DNA of 64,000 bases from Trichodesmium sp. MAG_R02 (GCA_023356605.1 JAKQYE010000001.1:16971-80970), one strand, 5' to 3'; positions 1 to 9,115 are shown, counted from the stretch's first letter. Numbers and translations: made by a program. Notes: generated by a model from the letters alone, not told the origin.

Positions 1-186
1 TACCACTTCAAAAATTGTATCATAGAGTCGATTTCTAAAAATAATACCAGAAACCGCATTAGCTACTCCACTGTCGCGCACTATTAACTCAACAACAGAA
101 ACTTCATCCCCTAGTGGCGTTCCCTCCGACATAATTAACACTTTGACAAACAAAGCTATTCCCGCTAAAAAATAAACCCATTTCAT
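1..186 (-). CDS. Mrp/Mnh antiporter subunit B-related membrane protein (partial)
   Basis: The reading frame starts at ATG 186-184 and stays open to the window edge, giving 62 residues. It opens with a hydrophobic helix (WVYFLAGIALFVKVLI). It then has segment VRDSGVANAVSGIIFRNRLYDTIFEVV, split here as VRDSGVANAVSG and LYDTIFEVV, which matches the start of the MnhB/MbhE-F type domain of Mrp and membrane-bound hydrogenase complexes. Its start overlaps the stop of the preceding gene by one base (TAATG), so translation is probably coupled. Role inferred: membrane subunit of the Na+/H+ antiporter. The remainder lies outside the window. Confidence 0.72.
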   Translation of the reverse strand, partial: MKWVYFLAGIALFVKVLIMSEGTPLGDEVSVVELIVRDSGVANAVSGIIFRNRLYDTIFEVV

Positions 187-749
187 TAATATGTTTCCTC
201 CAACTCCAAATTAGGTATATTTATATATCTCACAGTTACTTCTGGTGAAGTTAGTTCCTTTTCTATAATTTCAAATAGACGATGCACTCTAATAGCAGTG
301 TGATAAATTGGTTTGCCCTCCAGTTCTAACTCCCCTGGTTTGCTACAAATAGCATGAACTTCTTTTGTCAGTAACCCCCATTCTAAAGCTTGTTGATTTG
401 GATATTCCACTAATTCCAAACGCAAATGGTATTGATCAACAATTTTTCTAATATTAGGGATGAGTTCCCCAAAAGATCCCTCAGTTTCTGCCTCAACTTC
501 CTTAATTATTCCCAAACGCATTACTAAAGAAGAACGAACTGCTATCACATAAAGGGTAACAGCTAACATTGTTCCGACTAAAGCTTCAGTTAAAGCTACA
601 TCAGCAGCGCCTAAAACTACATAAACTAATGCTGCTACTGCTCCTAAAATAGCTCGGGTAATAAGACCATTATAGGGATTAACTTGAAATACCAGTATCA
701 AAGCCGTCAACGGTAACAGCGCGATTATAATATAAACATAAATATCCAT
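186..749 (-). CDS. DUF4040/MbhD-type antiporter subunit (MrpA C-terminal-like)
   Basis: This 187-aa protein has three predicted membrane helices in its first 75 residues. The stretch GAADVALTEALVGTML is the signature of the DUF4040/MbhD domain, which in many bacteria forms the C-terminal part of MrpA and in cyanobacteria is a separate subunit. Residues about 80-187 are soluble and have no domain I recognise. It lies 7 bp after the mrpG-like gene and overlaps the next gene by one base, so it belongs to the operon. The proton-pumping N-terminal part of a classical MrpA is not encoded next to it. Role inferred: structural or ion-path subunit of a split Mrp-type Na+/H+ antiporter. Confidence 0.8.
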   Translation of the reverse strand: MDIYVYIIIALLPLTALILVFQVNPYNGLITRAILGAVAALVYVVLGAADVALTEALVGTMLAVTLYVIAVRSSLVMRLGIIKEVEAETEGSFGELIPNIRKIVDQYHLRLELVEYPNQQALEWGLLTKEVHAICSKPGELELEGKPIYHTAIRVHRLFEIIEKELTSPEVTVRYINIPNLELEETY

Positions 750-756
750 TATTTTT

Positions 757-1047
757 TTAACTTTTACCTTTTAACTTCTGTGTATCGGAACTCGAACAAT
801 ATGCCAAAACATACCCCAAAACCGTATTCCAAATTGCCAAAGTAATAATTGCTAGTAGCAACAACGGCCATTCACTAGGTATTTTCAGGAGTAAACCAAC
901 AACAATACTCATTGAACCCAGAGTATCAGCTACCGAGAGACTATGGAGCTTAAATAACACCGATCTGTTACCAATTAAAGGAAATGTTCCCCAAAACCAG
1001 AAGATAACCCCGATAACCATTAAACCATAACTGAAAATGTCAATCAT
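757..1047 (-). CDS. mnhG: Na+/H+ antiporter subunit G (MrpG/MnhG)
   Basis: A 96-aa protein with three hydrophobic segments. It shows the MnhG/PhaG pattern: an early FWFWGTFPLIGNRSVLFKLHSLSVADTLGS block followed by two helices (quoted in part: LFKLHSLSVADTLGS). Length is typical of the family. MrpG is a small membrane subunit needed for assembly of the multi-subunit monovalent cation/proton antiporter. Its start overlaps the stop of the mrpF-like gene by four bases (ATGA), the usual sign of translational coupling in mrp operons. Confidence 0.85.
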   Translation of the reverse strand: MIDIFSYGLMVIGVIFWFWGTFPLIGNRSVLFKLHSLSVADTLGSMSIVVGLLLKIPSEWPLLLLAIITLAIWNTVLGYVLAYCSSSDTQKLKGKS

Positions 1048-1295
1048 ATTTCGTTTAACCTTTTGATTAAATGCGCCAGTAGCATTAATCCCGCATTACC
1101 CACACTCAGGATAATTACTGCAACTAGCCCAATAGACCAGTCATCCCGCAAAACCGACACAACTAACATCATAATTGAGGTTTTAGTAGCAATACTAGCA
1201 AAAGCCAGCATTTTTTGCCAAATATCATCATCCTGCCAAGCTTCATAAATGGGTATGAGCAAAGCCAAAATCATAGTAATTAAAATATAGTTCAT
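1044..1295 (-). CDS. mnhF: Na+/H+ antiporter subunit F (MrpF/MnhF)
   Basis: An 83-aa protein with three transmembrane helices. The internal pattern (KMLAFASIATKTSIMMLVVSV) corresponds to the short MnhF/PhaF family, in which an RI/KML-AF stretch connects helices 1 and 2. It lies between the E and G subunits with ATGA overlaps on both sides, the normal E-F-G order. It is expected in the cytoplasmic or thylakoid membrane as a small subunit of the cation/proton antiporter. No transport-specific residues can be assigned from sequence alone. Confidence 0.82.
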   Translation of the reverse strand: MNYILITMILALLIPIYEAWQDDDIWQKMLAFASIATKTSIMMLVVSVLRDDWSIGLVAVIILSVGNAGLMLLAHLIKRLNEI

Positions 1296-1687
1296 CTTTT
1301 TCTGCTCCTTTGAACTTGGTGTACTTCATACCACCCCTCTTCGTGATATTTCAAGACAATAGTTTTAGGGGTAAAAGTAATCAAAAATATATCCAGAAAT
1401 ATTAATCCTGGTGTTCGTCGAGGTTTAACACTTTCTGGGACCACAACTTCATCATTATGGGGATGAACCATAATTTCTATTGCTTCAATATAAGCTTGGG
1501 GAATAGCGACAATAATTTCCCACAATACTCGCAACCAATCATTTAATGCTCCCAAAGATGTTTTATTACGAGGTAATAACAAAGCAATACTAACACCAAT
1601 AATAATATTTGCCAGACCTAAGTCAGCAGTTAATAAAAACCAAATTGCCAGTCGTAGTATTATATTAAGAAGAGAGGGTGCATCCAT
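1292..1687 (-). CDS. mnhE: Na+/H+ antiporter subunit E (MrpE/MnhE)
   Basis: A protein of about 131 aa. It has a hydrophobic N-terminus (LRLAIWFLLTADLGLANIIIG) and the MnhE core, including IPQAYIEAIEIMVHPHNDE. The C-terminal portion has the family pattern of a TPGLIFLDIFLITFTPKTIVL strand region. I start it at ATG 1687; a TTG at 1699 would add four residues, and neither has a clear ribosome-binding site. Its stop overlaps the mrpF start. Upstream of it comes a 1.4 kb gap before mrpD, so in this strain E-F-G-A'-B may have become a separate transcription unit. Confidence 0.82.
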   Translation of the reverse strand: MDAPSLLNIILRLAIWFLLTADLGLANIIIGVSIALLLPRNKTSLGALNDWLRVLWEIIVAIPQAYIEAIEIMVHPHNDEVVVPESVKPRRTPGLIFLDIFLITFTPKTIVLKYHEEGWYEVHQVQRSRKR

Positions 1688-1870
1688 GCTATTTATCAAT
1701 TAAAAATTAATTAATTATATCATGTTTGTATAATTAGTTCTAGTAAAGTTTTTATTTGTAGTTTTGCTTAATCAGGATTTACCCACCCATATGAAATTAT
1801 GCAGTATTTGCAAGGGTTAAGGCTCTTCTCCCCTACTATATATGGTATTTTCTGAGTCAGAGCGTGTTTA

Positions 1871-1974
1871 TTTTATAGCGCTTTTCAAATTGATGTCATA
1901 ACCAAAATCTTATAGGGATCTTGCATAAGGACGTCCCTACTGTAATCTATCGTGCAAGAAAACTGCTGTAAAAT
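1871..1974. repeat. Family A short mobile repeat (MITE-like)
   Basis: About 104 bp bounded by inverted ends TTTTATAGCGCTTTTC and (reverse complement of the right side) TTTTACAGCAGTTTTC. The interior carries the GGGA...GCATAAGG.CGTCCCTACTG block shared with the copies near 15946, 32760, 34650, 35593 and 43721. It has no coding capacity. Confidence 0.8.
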
Positions 1975-2096
1975 ATCAAAAAGGAATAGTTGAAATACTT
2001 TCAATAAATTGAATACTTTCAAAATAATAATGAAAACAAGAAGTATATTTGGCAGATAAAAAGACATTATCCCTTCCCTACAAAGCAGGCAAAAAG

Positions 2097-2239
2097 TATA
2101 TAGCAATCCTATTTTATTCATGGCAAAAATCTCACTGCTTTTTAGGTAACAGGGAACAGGGAAAAGAGAATAGGTAAGAGTTTTAAAAGTTTTATTTACT
2201 TATTGAAGTGTCGCAACTTATGCGCGGACTACTATAGTC
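2097..2239. repeat. Family B short mobile repeat (MITE-like)
   Basis: About 143 bp beginning TATATAGCAATCCTATTT and ending GGACTACTATAG, with inverted termini flanked by TA. Closely similar copies lie at 28563-28712, 39750-39891 and 48502-48641. All share the interior GGTAAGAGTTTTAAAAG and a CAGGGAACAGGG run. Non-coding. Confidence 0.8.
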
Positions 2240-2330
2240 TTACAGTAGTTAACCTAAATTATATTCTTGAGCTTTACTTCCGATAAACCCGGAGTCTTAT
2301 TACACTTAATTTCATATCATGTTGATAAAT

Positions 2331-2360
2331 GTAATTGCGCCCATGCTATCCAGAAGAGTA
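2331..2360 (-). pseudogene. Short degenerate copy of the mrpD 3' end
   Basis: Thirty bases here match the last codons of the mrpD-like gene (3156-3185) at 27 positions, in the same orientation. The shared core is CCATGCTATCCAGAA. It is too short to code. It lies about 0.8 kb downstream of mrpD in the gap between mrpD and mrpE and looks like a leftover from duplication or rearrangement. Confidence 0.55.
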
Positions 2361-2645
2361 GAAATGTTGAATATCGCAATAAAACTTTATAGATAAAATT
2401 AAACTAACCCTATCCCAGCCAATTGCTACCTCAAGCAGATGAGTTTTCTAAACCAATGAACATAACTTATCTGTTGACACATATAAGTTTTAATATACGA
2501 AGTTTATATAATATCGTTTTTCCAAATTATTGAGGTATTTATATTAGCTGTAAAATCAAATAAGCAATTAGGCAACTATAGCAATCTCATATTGGTCGCA
2601 ACAGATATAATAGTAAGAATAACAAATATAAGAAAAATACAAAAA

Positions 2646-2831
2646 ATGAATATTGTAGATGAACTAGATGATTTTATTAATCAAAAATGCATAGTCCAAA
2701 TAAATGAAAAGCGCCTTGGCAGTAAAATTATCTTGTTAGGAACATTCTACCATGAAGTCAAAGAATTATTAAATGTTTCTCACGGTTTTATTAGTGAATG
2801 TAAAAACCAAGCATTATTTCATGGTGTATAA
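2646..2831 (+). pseudogene. IS630-family transposase N-terminal fragment
   Basis: Beginning at ATG 2646, about 61 residues can be read. The segment YHEVKELLNVSHGFISECKNQALFHGV (quoted in part: LLNVSHGFISECKN) resembles the helix-turn-helix start of IS630-type transposases, in which a nascent 'L.VS.GFISKWKN' motif is usual. Nothing of the DDE catalytic domain follows, so it is a remnant. It sits in the middle of the mrp gap and may mark the event that separated mrpD from mrpE. Confidence 0.55.
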
Positions 2832-3135
2832 AGTTTAATACTTCAGCTATATTTAGAGATAAGGCTACTTAAAGGCGGTCAAAAAAAAGGAAAAAATTGA
2901 CCGCTTTAGGGCGCAAAACTATCTTAAGTTATCAGATTTAAAAACTATTTATAGAAGCAATGTTCTGTGGTTTTTGATATCTTATTCTCTCATACAATAG
3001 CAACATGGAGATAGGGGCTCCTAGTAAACCATTGAATAATTTTGGCATCTAGTCCATTATCTCAAAAAGCAATCACATCACCTGGACTAATATCGGAAAA
3101 TATTCTATTGATTTTGCTACTCGTATTTACTTGAG

Positions 3136-4596
3136 TTATGGTATAATAGCCCTCGGTAATTGTGTCCATGCTATCCAGAATAGTAATATTAATATCAAGC
3201 TCATAAACCCAATTAGATGATCAAGTTCTTCGATCGCTCTTGGTAACTTAATCGCCAATTTTTTAAAAATATATAGATATGCTAGCCAACCAATAGCTAT
3301 CGTTATCAATGGTTTGATAATATTTTTGATGCTATAAGCTTCATAATAAACAGCATTTGCTACTATCAAACCGCCGAGCAATAGTGCCATTGCCCACCAA
3401 AAACCAAAGTTGACTTTGATTTTTTCCTGGTTTTTCTGGTGAGGCAAAAAAATGAATTTAGCAAAAGAAATTGCTGTTCCTACTGCTGCAATATTCATCG
3501 CAATATCCTGCCAGGGGAACAGATTTTTCGAGGTTAACACTTTGGCTCCAAAACCAGAAAGTAAGGGAAAACCAGAAATAGAAAAACTAGCGATCGCTAA
3601 AGCCACCCAAATTTGGTTGTCAATAGGGTGCTGCTGTAATTCCTTAAAATTACGACTAGGCAAAACTCCTGTAATTAAAAACAAAGCAGATTTAACCAAA
3701 CCGTGAGTCAAAGCATAGAAACCTCCTACTACTGGGGCAGCAAGTACAAAACCTAACTGAGAAATGGTGTGAAATGCTAGCATCCGCTTAGTATCTTTTT
3801 CAAATACTGCAAAACAAACTCCTAAAAGTGCCGTACTAACCCCAAAAAATCTAACTATCGGATCAATTTCTTCTAAAATTAGGGCACAACGTACCAATGG
3901 AAAAACCCCTGCCTTAACTACCACTCCCGACAAGATTGCCGATACTGGACTTTCTGATTCGGAGTGAGTTAGGGGCAACCATAACCCCGACACAAATATA
4001 CCACCTTTTACCAATAATCCCAAAAATATCAGGGCGATCGCTTCTGAAGGTGCACCTTGCAGACCAATAAAATTAAAGGAATGATGTGTTTGATATACTA
4101 AAACTGCCCCCACTAGATAAAACAGCATTGCCGTATTACTGACAAACAAATAGCGTAACCCTACCCAAATAGACCTATCGCTACGAGGATAAGCTATCAG
4201 TAGGAAAGAAGCAATACTAATTACCTCCAAAGCTACATACAAACTAATAAAATCTGCACAAATAAAACTAGCATTAACACTACCATGCAGAATAGTTACT
4301 TGCATATAGAAAAAAGCTGTTTTCTGCCTATCCCAACAGTAAAAAATTACCGCTGCTGTTACTATAGCATTAGTAATAATAAAAAAACCACTCAATTGAT
4401 CGATAGTTAAACTAACACCAAAACTATCTAATAACTGTATATTTACAGGGAATGGATCTGAGAATATATATAAGGCATAGTCAGCCGAAATAAATACTAC
4501 TCCTAATACTAAAAAGCGGTCTAGTTTCGGTAGTAAATAAATAATAAATCCTATAAAAAATGGTAATGCCATCCAGGCGATCGTAATATTGGTCAT
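3136..4596 (-). CDS. mnhD: Na+/H+ antiporter subunit D (MrpD/NuoN-like)
   Basis: A 486-aa protein with about 14 hydrophobic segments and the proton-conducting membrane domain shared by MrpD and NuoL/M/N. Visible family features are the conserved glutamate in YVALEVISIASFLL, the lysine in GLLVKGGIFVSGLWLPLTHSESESPVSA (quoted in part: LLVKGGIFVSGLWLP) and the LAFHTISQLGF motif. MrpD is one of the two large ion-translocating subunits of the antiporter. The mrpC-like gene lies 556 bp upstream and mrpE lies 1.4 kb downstream; both gaps contain mobile repeats. Its last codons are duplicated at 2331-2360. Confidence 0.85.
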   Translation of the reverse strand: MTNITIAWMALPFFIGFIIYLLPKLDRFLVLGVVFISADYALYIFSDPFPVNIQLLDSFGVSLTIDQLSGFFIITNAIVTAAVIFYCWDRQKTAFFYMQVTILHGSVNASFICADFISLYVALEVISIASFLLIAYPRSDRSIWVGLRYLFVSNTAMLFYLVGAVLVYQTHHSFNFIGLQGAPSEAIALIFLGLLVKGGIFVSGLWLPLTHSESESPVSAILSGVVVKAGVFPLVRCALILEEIDPIVRFFGVSTALLGVCFAVFEKDTKRMLAFHTISQLGFVLAAPVVGGFYALTHGLVKSALFLITGVLPSRNFKELQQHPIDNQIWVALAIASFSISGFPLLSGFGAKVLTSKNLFPWQDIAMNIAAVGTAISFAKFIFLPHQKNQEKIKVNFGFWWAMALLLGGLIVANAVYYEAYSIKNIIKPLITIAIGWLAYLYIFKKLAIKLPRAIEELDHLIGFMSLILILLFWIAWTQLPRAIIP

Positions 4597-4765
4597 AAAA
4601 GTAAAAAGTCAAAATTCACCCATTCAAAAGCAATAAAAAAGGAAGAATTTGGGAAGTAGTAAATGCGATAACTGTATAACCAGATTTAATGTCATCTATA
4701 GCACCTAGCGCAGATAGTGAGGTACAGTTAAAAACTAATCTCTGTTCACTATTTACTAAAGTTAT

Positions 4766-4856
4766 TAGGACTTACGCAACGGCACTATGTATAGTGGCAA
4801 TATCTTAAAAATAATAATTTTTGGCACCACATATAGCGGTACTGCGTAAGTCCTGA
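4766..4856. repeat. Family C short mobile repeat, complete copy
   Basis: A 91-bp element with near-perfect inverted ends: AGGACTTACGCA on the left and the same read inward from TGCGTAAGTCCTGA on the right. Inner arms are CACTATGTATAGTGG and CCGCTATATGTGG. A near-identical copy is at 43213-43302. It sits in the 556-bp gap between the mrpC and mrpD genes. The rest of that gap (4597-4765 and 4857-5152) shows no gene. Confidence 0.85.
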
Positions 4857-5152
4857 GTTATAAAACTTTCTACCTCACGCGCCTCTGAAGCTGCTGTAAG
4901 TTTTGGGGTTGTTTATATGTGGCTATGATTTTTCTTTAATGGCGATAGCACTTCCCATCTCTACCCTTTTCGATGTTCTGTAGCATTTCATCTGTGCGAC
5001 AGCCGAAAACTCCTAATTATGTAACATGGAGCATTTTAGATGTGGCCAAATAATAGTTTCATAGCTTAATTTAGCAATGCCTAAGTTTTCTGCTTCTTTC
5101 CTCCTCCTTCCTATCGAGATAATTGTAATATTGTTCACCTCGTTATCAATTC

Positions 5153-5488
5153 TCATCGTATATTATTTTCTTCGATCGCTTTAGTTTCCAGAGTAGGATT
5201 ATCTTTTGCTAATTTCATCACACCCACCAACATTAAAGCTTGAATTGAAAAGCCAATGACAATAGCAGTTAAAATAACCGCTTGGGGAACAGGATCCGAA
5301 TAATTAACAATTTTGTCTGTAGCTACAATAGGGGTAAATACACCATCTCGCGATGCTACCAACACGTAGCAAGCAATAACTCCTGTACTCATAATATCCA
5401 TTGAGATAATTTTCATCACCAAATTTTTCTTAGAGACGATGCCGAAAAATCCACATAATACGGTGGAAAATATACAAGCTTCTAACAT
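5153..5488 (-). CDS. mnhC: Na+/H+ antiporter subunit C (MrpC/NuoK-like)
   Basis: A 111-aa protein with three transmembrane helices in the NuoK/MnhC arrangement. The third helix is preceded by DPVPQAVILTAIVIGFS, the strongest family signature (the 'DPlPQALvLTAIVIG' motif). Subunit C is a small membrane subunit of the Mrp antiporter homologous to complex I NuoK. It is the first gene of the cluster in the direction of transcription, and the 950 bp upstream contains no other gene, so the cluster promoter is probably there. Confidence 0.87.
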   Translation of the reverse strand: MLEACIFSTVLCGFFGIVSKKNLVMKIISMDIMSTGVIACYVLVASRDGVFTPIVATDKIVNYSDPVPQAVILTAIVIGFSIQALMLVGVMKLAKDNPTLETKAIEENNIR

Positions 5489-6442
5489 ATAATTTCACTA
5501 TTTAGTAGTCAATAATTGGTTTAAATATTCAGATTTTACAAGGCAATATGACAAAATAATCTACTTAATGGAATTTTAGCAAATTTTCAGCCCAAACAAA
5601 TCCTAAGCTCTCTTTATAAGAGATAAATACATCGATTTTTTCATCTACAGTACTTCAAACAATTTCATAAATATTTGCTACAAATGAATAGGGAATTTTT
5701 TATAAGCCAGGAGGACAGAGTCAGCAGTCAGAGTAAATTACTTTAATCCCACATTCCGCACTTCTTAACATTAAATTGATAAGTTTTATTTATCTATCAC
5801 CCCGAATTATTTCCCTGAAAGCTTTATCGATATGGGTATCAATTTTCACTTTCATAAAGAATTGTAACTAATTTTCTCATAAAAAATTGGTTATTGATAA
5901 GATGTATTGATATTAAGTTCTATAATGAAGGTTTTTCCTATAAGTCTATTTGAAAATGTAGATATATATAAAGATATATGAAGCTCTGCGGAATGTCGGT
6001 TTAATACAATTTTTTAGTTTGGAAATTCTCTTTTTGGTCAAAGGGATATATCCTGTAAAATCCTTTTATTGGTCTTCTCATTTATAATATTCTTTTTTTT
6101 AAATTGGTATTATAACCAACATATACAGTAAGGGTTAACCATTGTTAACCCCCTAAAAATGCTTTATAACTTCATCTGCATGGGTAAGTCCTGAGCTAAT
6201 CACTTGACAAAACTTAACAAAACGGTAAGATATTAATATCTTAAGCTTGTGCAAAATGTCTCTAAGGTATCATCAAATATATCTAAAGTTCGTATTCTTG
6301 ATGGCCCTAGTTAACTGATACCAAATGATCAATGTACAAGCACAAAATACCAAAATAAAATGCCTTTTTTCCCTAAATTGCCATGCTCTAAATTTTTATT
6401 TTGGAAAGATATCTTAAAGATTATAGACAACAGCTACAAACT
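5489..6442. other. Gene-free intergenic stretch upstream of mrpC
   Basis: About 950 bp of AT-rich DNA with no supported gene on either strand. A degenerate family C fragment (GGGTTAACCATTGTTAACCC followed by GGGTAAGTCCTGA) lies around 6128-6196. The region must contain the promoter of the mrp cluster and the 3' untranslated part of the phosphoesterase gene. I cannot place a promoter with confidence. Confidence 0.5.
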
Positions 6443-7273
6443 CTAATTAGTTACTAAAGTAATTACTGTCACTTCTGGTGGACAAAATAATCTCCCTGGA
6501 AAATAAGTTCCTAAACCACGATTCACATATAAAAAATTATTTCCAATTCTATGCAGTCCCTGAGACCATTCCCAATACTCAACTATTTTGTGACATTCTC
6601 CCACAAATGGTACAAAAGGTCGTAGAAATTTGGGGATGAGTTTGCGAATAGGTTCTGCGAATTGGGGGAGAGGTCCAATAAAAGGTAGTCTAATCTGACC
6701 CCCGTGAGTATGACCTGAAAGTTGTAGATCAATACGCCATTTTTGTAATACTTTTGCTGTATCAGGATTGTGGGATAAAACAATCCGAGGAACTATTTCA
6801 TTTATGGAGTCCATAACTGTAAGTGGTTGGAAGTTACCAGACCAATAATCTTCTAATCCCACTAAAGCTAAACCTGAACCCAGAGGATAGACAACTTGGT
6901 TAAGTAAGATGGAAATACCAATGCTAGTAAAAGCTTCTATAATTTTATGCTTGGCCCCAGGATGTTCTACATCGTGGTTACCAAGTACAGCATAAACTCC
7001 AGCACGACTTTCAAGATTTTTCAACCGTAACACCAGATCATCTACAGGAGTGGGTTCATCCGTGATAAAGTCTCCTGTAAGTAGAATCAAATCTGGTTCG
7101 ACCTCATTGGTAATGGCGATCGCTTCAGATAGTAGCCTTTCAGATAGTCGTTTCCTATCATAGTGGAAGTCTGAGAGGTGTACAAGTGTTGTGTTCTGTA
7201 AATTTTTAGGCAACCCAGTAATTTTCAGGGTTAAGCGATCTACCTGCAATTGGCCTGTTAATATCCTATGCAT
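6443..7273 (-). CDS. Calcineurin-like metallophosphoesterase (YkuE/YaeI type)
   Basis: A 276-aa protein with all blocks of a two-metal phosphoesterase. They are LVHLSDFHYD near residue 30, LLTGDFITD near 60, YAVLGNHDVEHPG near 95, IVLSHNPD near 165 and LSGHTHGGQIRLP near 185. This spacing fits the YkuE/YaeI group, some of which act on membrane lipids such as UDP-2,3-diacylglucosamine; the substrate here cannot be told. There is no clear signal peptide. It is monocistronic between two gene-poor gaps. Confidence 0.88.
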   Translation of the reverse strand: MHRILTGQLQVDRLTLKITGLPKNLQNTTLVHLSDFHYDRKRLSERLLSEAIAITNEVEPDLILLTGDFITDEPTPVDDLVLRLKNLESRAGVYAVLGNHDVEHPGAKHKIIEAFTSIGISILLNQVVYPLGSGLALVGLEDYWSGNFQPLTVMDSINEIVPRIVLSHNPDTAKVLQKWRIDLQLSGHTHGGQIRLPFIGPLPQFAEPIRKLIPKFLRPFVPFVGECHKIVEYWEWSQGLHRIGNNFLYVNRGLGTYFPGRLFCPPEVTVITLVTN

Positions 7274-7645
7274 AGTATATAGACTCTTACTATACCCGGG
7301 CCTTTATAGCATAGCAAAATAGAATATTAGTTGTGGAGTTTGGGACAGAAAACAAGATAAACTTACCCAAAATTGGCAAGGTAAAGTTTATTTACCCATG
7401 GACTATTACCAAATAGTTTTCAATCCTATTATCGTTATGATTAGTCGTAAAGCTGATGTGGTTATTATATAACTTTATTCTTAGCAGTTTTCTCATGGTA
7501 GATAAATGTAGGCAGGTTCCTAGGAATGTCCCTACAAGAGTTTTTGTTTAAAGAAGTCTGTTCCAACTTTCATGAAAACCGCTATATTTAATACCAAATG
7601 AAAAAAATAACCCCATAGTACCTTAACTCTTAAATCCTGACTTAA
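7274..7645. other. Intergenic stretch without a gene
   Basis: About 370 bp with no supported gene. It contains one diverged piece resembling family A (GGTTCCTAGGAATGTCCCTACAAG around 7512-7535, and CATGAAAACCGCTATATTTA near 7572). Otherwise I see nothing in it. Confidence 0.4.
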
Positions 7646-9115
7646 TCATTCTATTAAAGAACGTCGCCAATGAAATAAATTTTCTAACCAATCTTTAACT
7701 ATTTGATTATTCTCTCGTTTTTGTCTTAACCATGCTGTTGCTGTTTGAGCATTAATTTCTGATATGGTCGGCCAAATATGAGGTAGTTCGGCGATCGCTT
7801 CTATTTTTATTCCTTGACGAATAGCTAATGCCATAACATGAATGATCTCGCTTGCTTGATTTCCTACCACTGAAACACCTAAAATTTTGCCATTATTATG
7901 ACCTACAATTTTACAATATCCTGTTGTTTTGCTTGAAATTTGTGCCGAATCTAGATTTTTGAGATATTGCCTATTTACCAATACTTTTTCTCCATAACGT
8001 TGTCTAGCTTGTTGTTCAGTTAAACCAACTCTTGCTAATTGTGGGTCTGATAATATTGCCCAAGGAATACCACTATAATCAACTGAAAAAATAGGTAAAT
8101 AGAGAATATTTTTTATTGCTATTTTAGCTTCATAATTAGCAACATGAGGAAATGAATATCCACCTATTAAATCTCCACAACCATAAATTCGATAATTACT
8201 AGTTTGTAGCTTTTTATTTAATAACAATCTATGGTTATTAAATCTTACTCCTACTGCTTCTAGGTTTAATATTTGTAAATTTGGTTTATTACCCAATGCC
8301 AAGATAATTTCATCTACTTCTATAGCTTCGTTTCTTACTAAAATCCATTTTTTCTCTTCTATTTTTCTGACTTGAGATATTTCTGTTTGAGTTAATATTC
8401 TAATACCTTCTGCTTCTAACTGAGCTTGAACTAAAAATGCTGCTTCTGAATCTTCTTTACCTAAAATATGAGAATTTTTTACTACTATAGTTACTTGAGT
8501 CCCTAACCTAGAAAAACTTTGTGCTATTTCTATTGCACTGAGGTCTCCACCAATAATAGCTAAAGTATTAGGAATTTTTGATAGTTGTTGAATTTGTCTG
8601 GAAGTAATAAATCCGATGCTTGTTAATCCTGGAATTGCTGGTACTATAGGTTGAGATGGAGTAGCTAATAAATATCTGCGTGAGCGTAGATGTCTTCCTT
8701 TTACCACAAAAGCTAGATGAGGGCGATCGACAAATTTTCCCTCACCAAAAATCACGTCTATTCCTAAACTTGCTAGAACTGCTGGTTCATATTTTGCTAA
8801 TTGATTATCAACTACATAATTAGCATACTTTTTTGCTTTTTCAAAGTTGACCGAAATCTCTCCAAAATCATCACTGCCTTGATAAATACCAAACTGTTGT
8901 TTGTGTTGTATTTGTTCGACAAAATTTGCTATTTGACTGATAATTTTGTTGTGATTAAATCCTTGAGTATTACCAAAAATGGGGGAGCTAACTGTATTTA
9001 TTTCTGTAGGAGTAGGTTCTATTAGAGCCACACGACCTTGAAGTTTTGTTGCAGTTATAGCTGCATAAATACCTGTTATTGTTCCACCTATAATTACTAC
9101 ATCGTAGTCAAGCAT
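7646..9115 (-). CDS. Lipoamide-dehydrogenase-fold flavoprotein lacking the redox disulfide
   Basis: A 489-aa pyridine nucleotide-disulfide oxidoreductase fold. It has an N-terminal FAD Rossmann motif (VVIIGGTITGIYAA), a central NAD(P) Rossmann motif (LAIIGGDLSAIEIAQSFSRLG) and the C-terminal FAD contact (IYGCGDLIGGYSFPH). The dimerisation domain is also present. The place where dihydrolipoamide or mercuric reductases carry CxxxxC (about residues 40-55) has no cysteine. The C-terminal HxHPT motif reads HIWPT, so the catalytic histidine is tryptophan. The second glycine of the first GxGxxG is threonine. Cyanobacteria do have a divergent branch of this kind. The enzyme could act like a transhydrogenase or diaphorase, or on an unknown acceptor; disulfide chemistry is unlikely. 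Confidence 0.8.
   Translation of the reverse strand: MLDYDVVIIGGTITGIYAAITATKLQGRVALIEPTPTEINTVSSPIFGNTQGFNHNKIISQIANFVEQIQHKQQFGIYQGSDDFGEISVNFEKAKKYANYVVDNQLAKYEPAVLASLGIDVIFGEGKFVDRPHLAFVVKGRHLRSRRYLLATPSQPIVPAIPGLTSIGFITSRQIQQLSKIPNTLAIIGGDLSAIEIAQSFSRLGTQVTIVVKNSHILGKEDSEAAFLVQAQLEAEGIRILTQTEISQVRKIEEKKWILVRNEAIEVDEIILALGNKPNLQILNLEAVGVRFNNHRLLLNKKLQTSNYRIYGCGDLIGGYSFPHVANYEAKIAIKNILYLPIFSVDYSGIPWAILSDPQLARVGLTEQQARQRYGEKVLVNRQYLKNLDSAQISSKTTGYCKIVGHNNGKILGVSVVGNQASEIIHVMALAIRQGIKIEAIAELPHIWPTISEINAQTATAWLRQKRENNQIVKDWLENLFHWRRSLIE

Noticed and set aside
1885..2121. 78-codon minus-strand open frame
   Set aside because: It covers a family A repeat and the edge of a family B repeat and resembles no protein.
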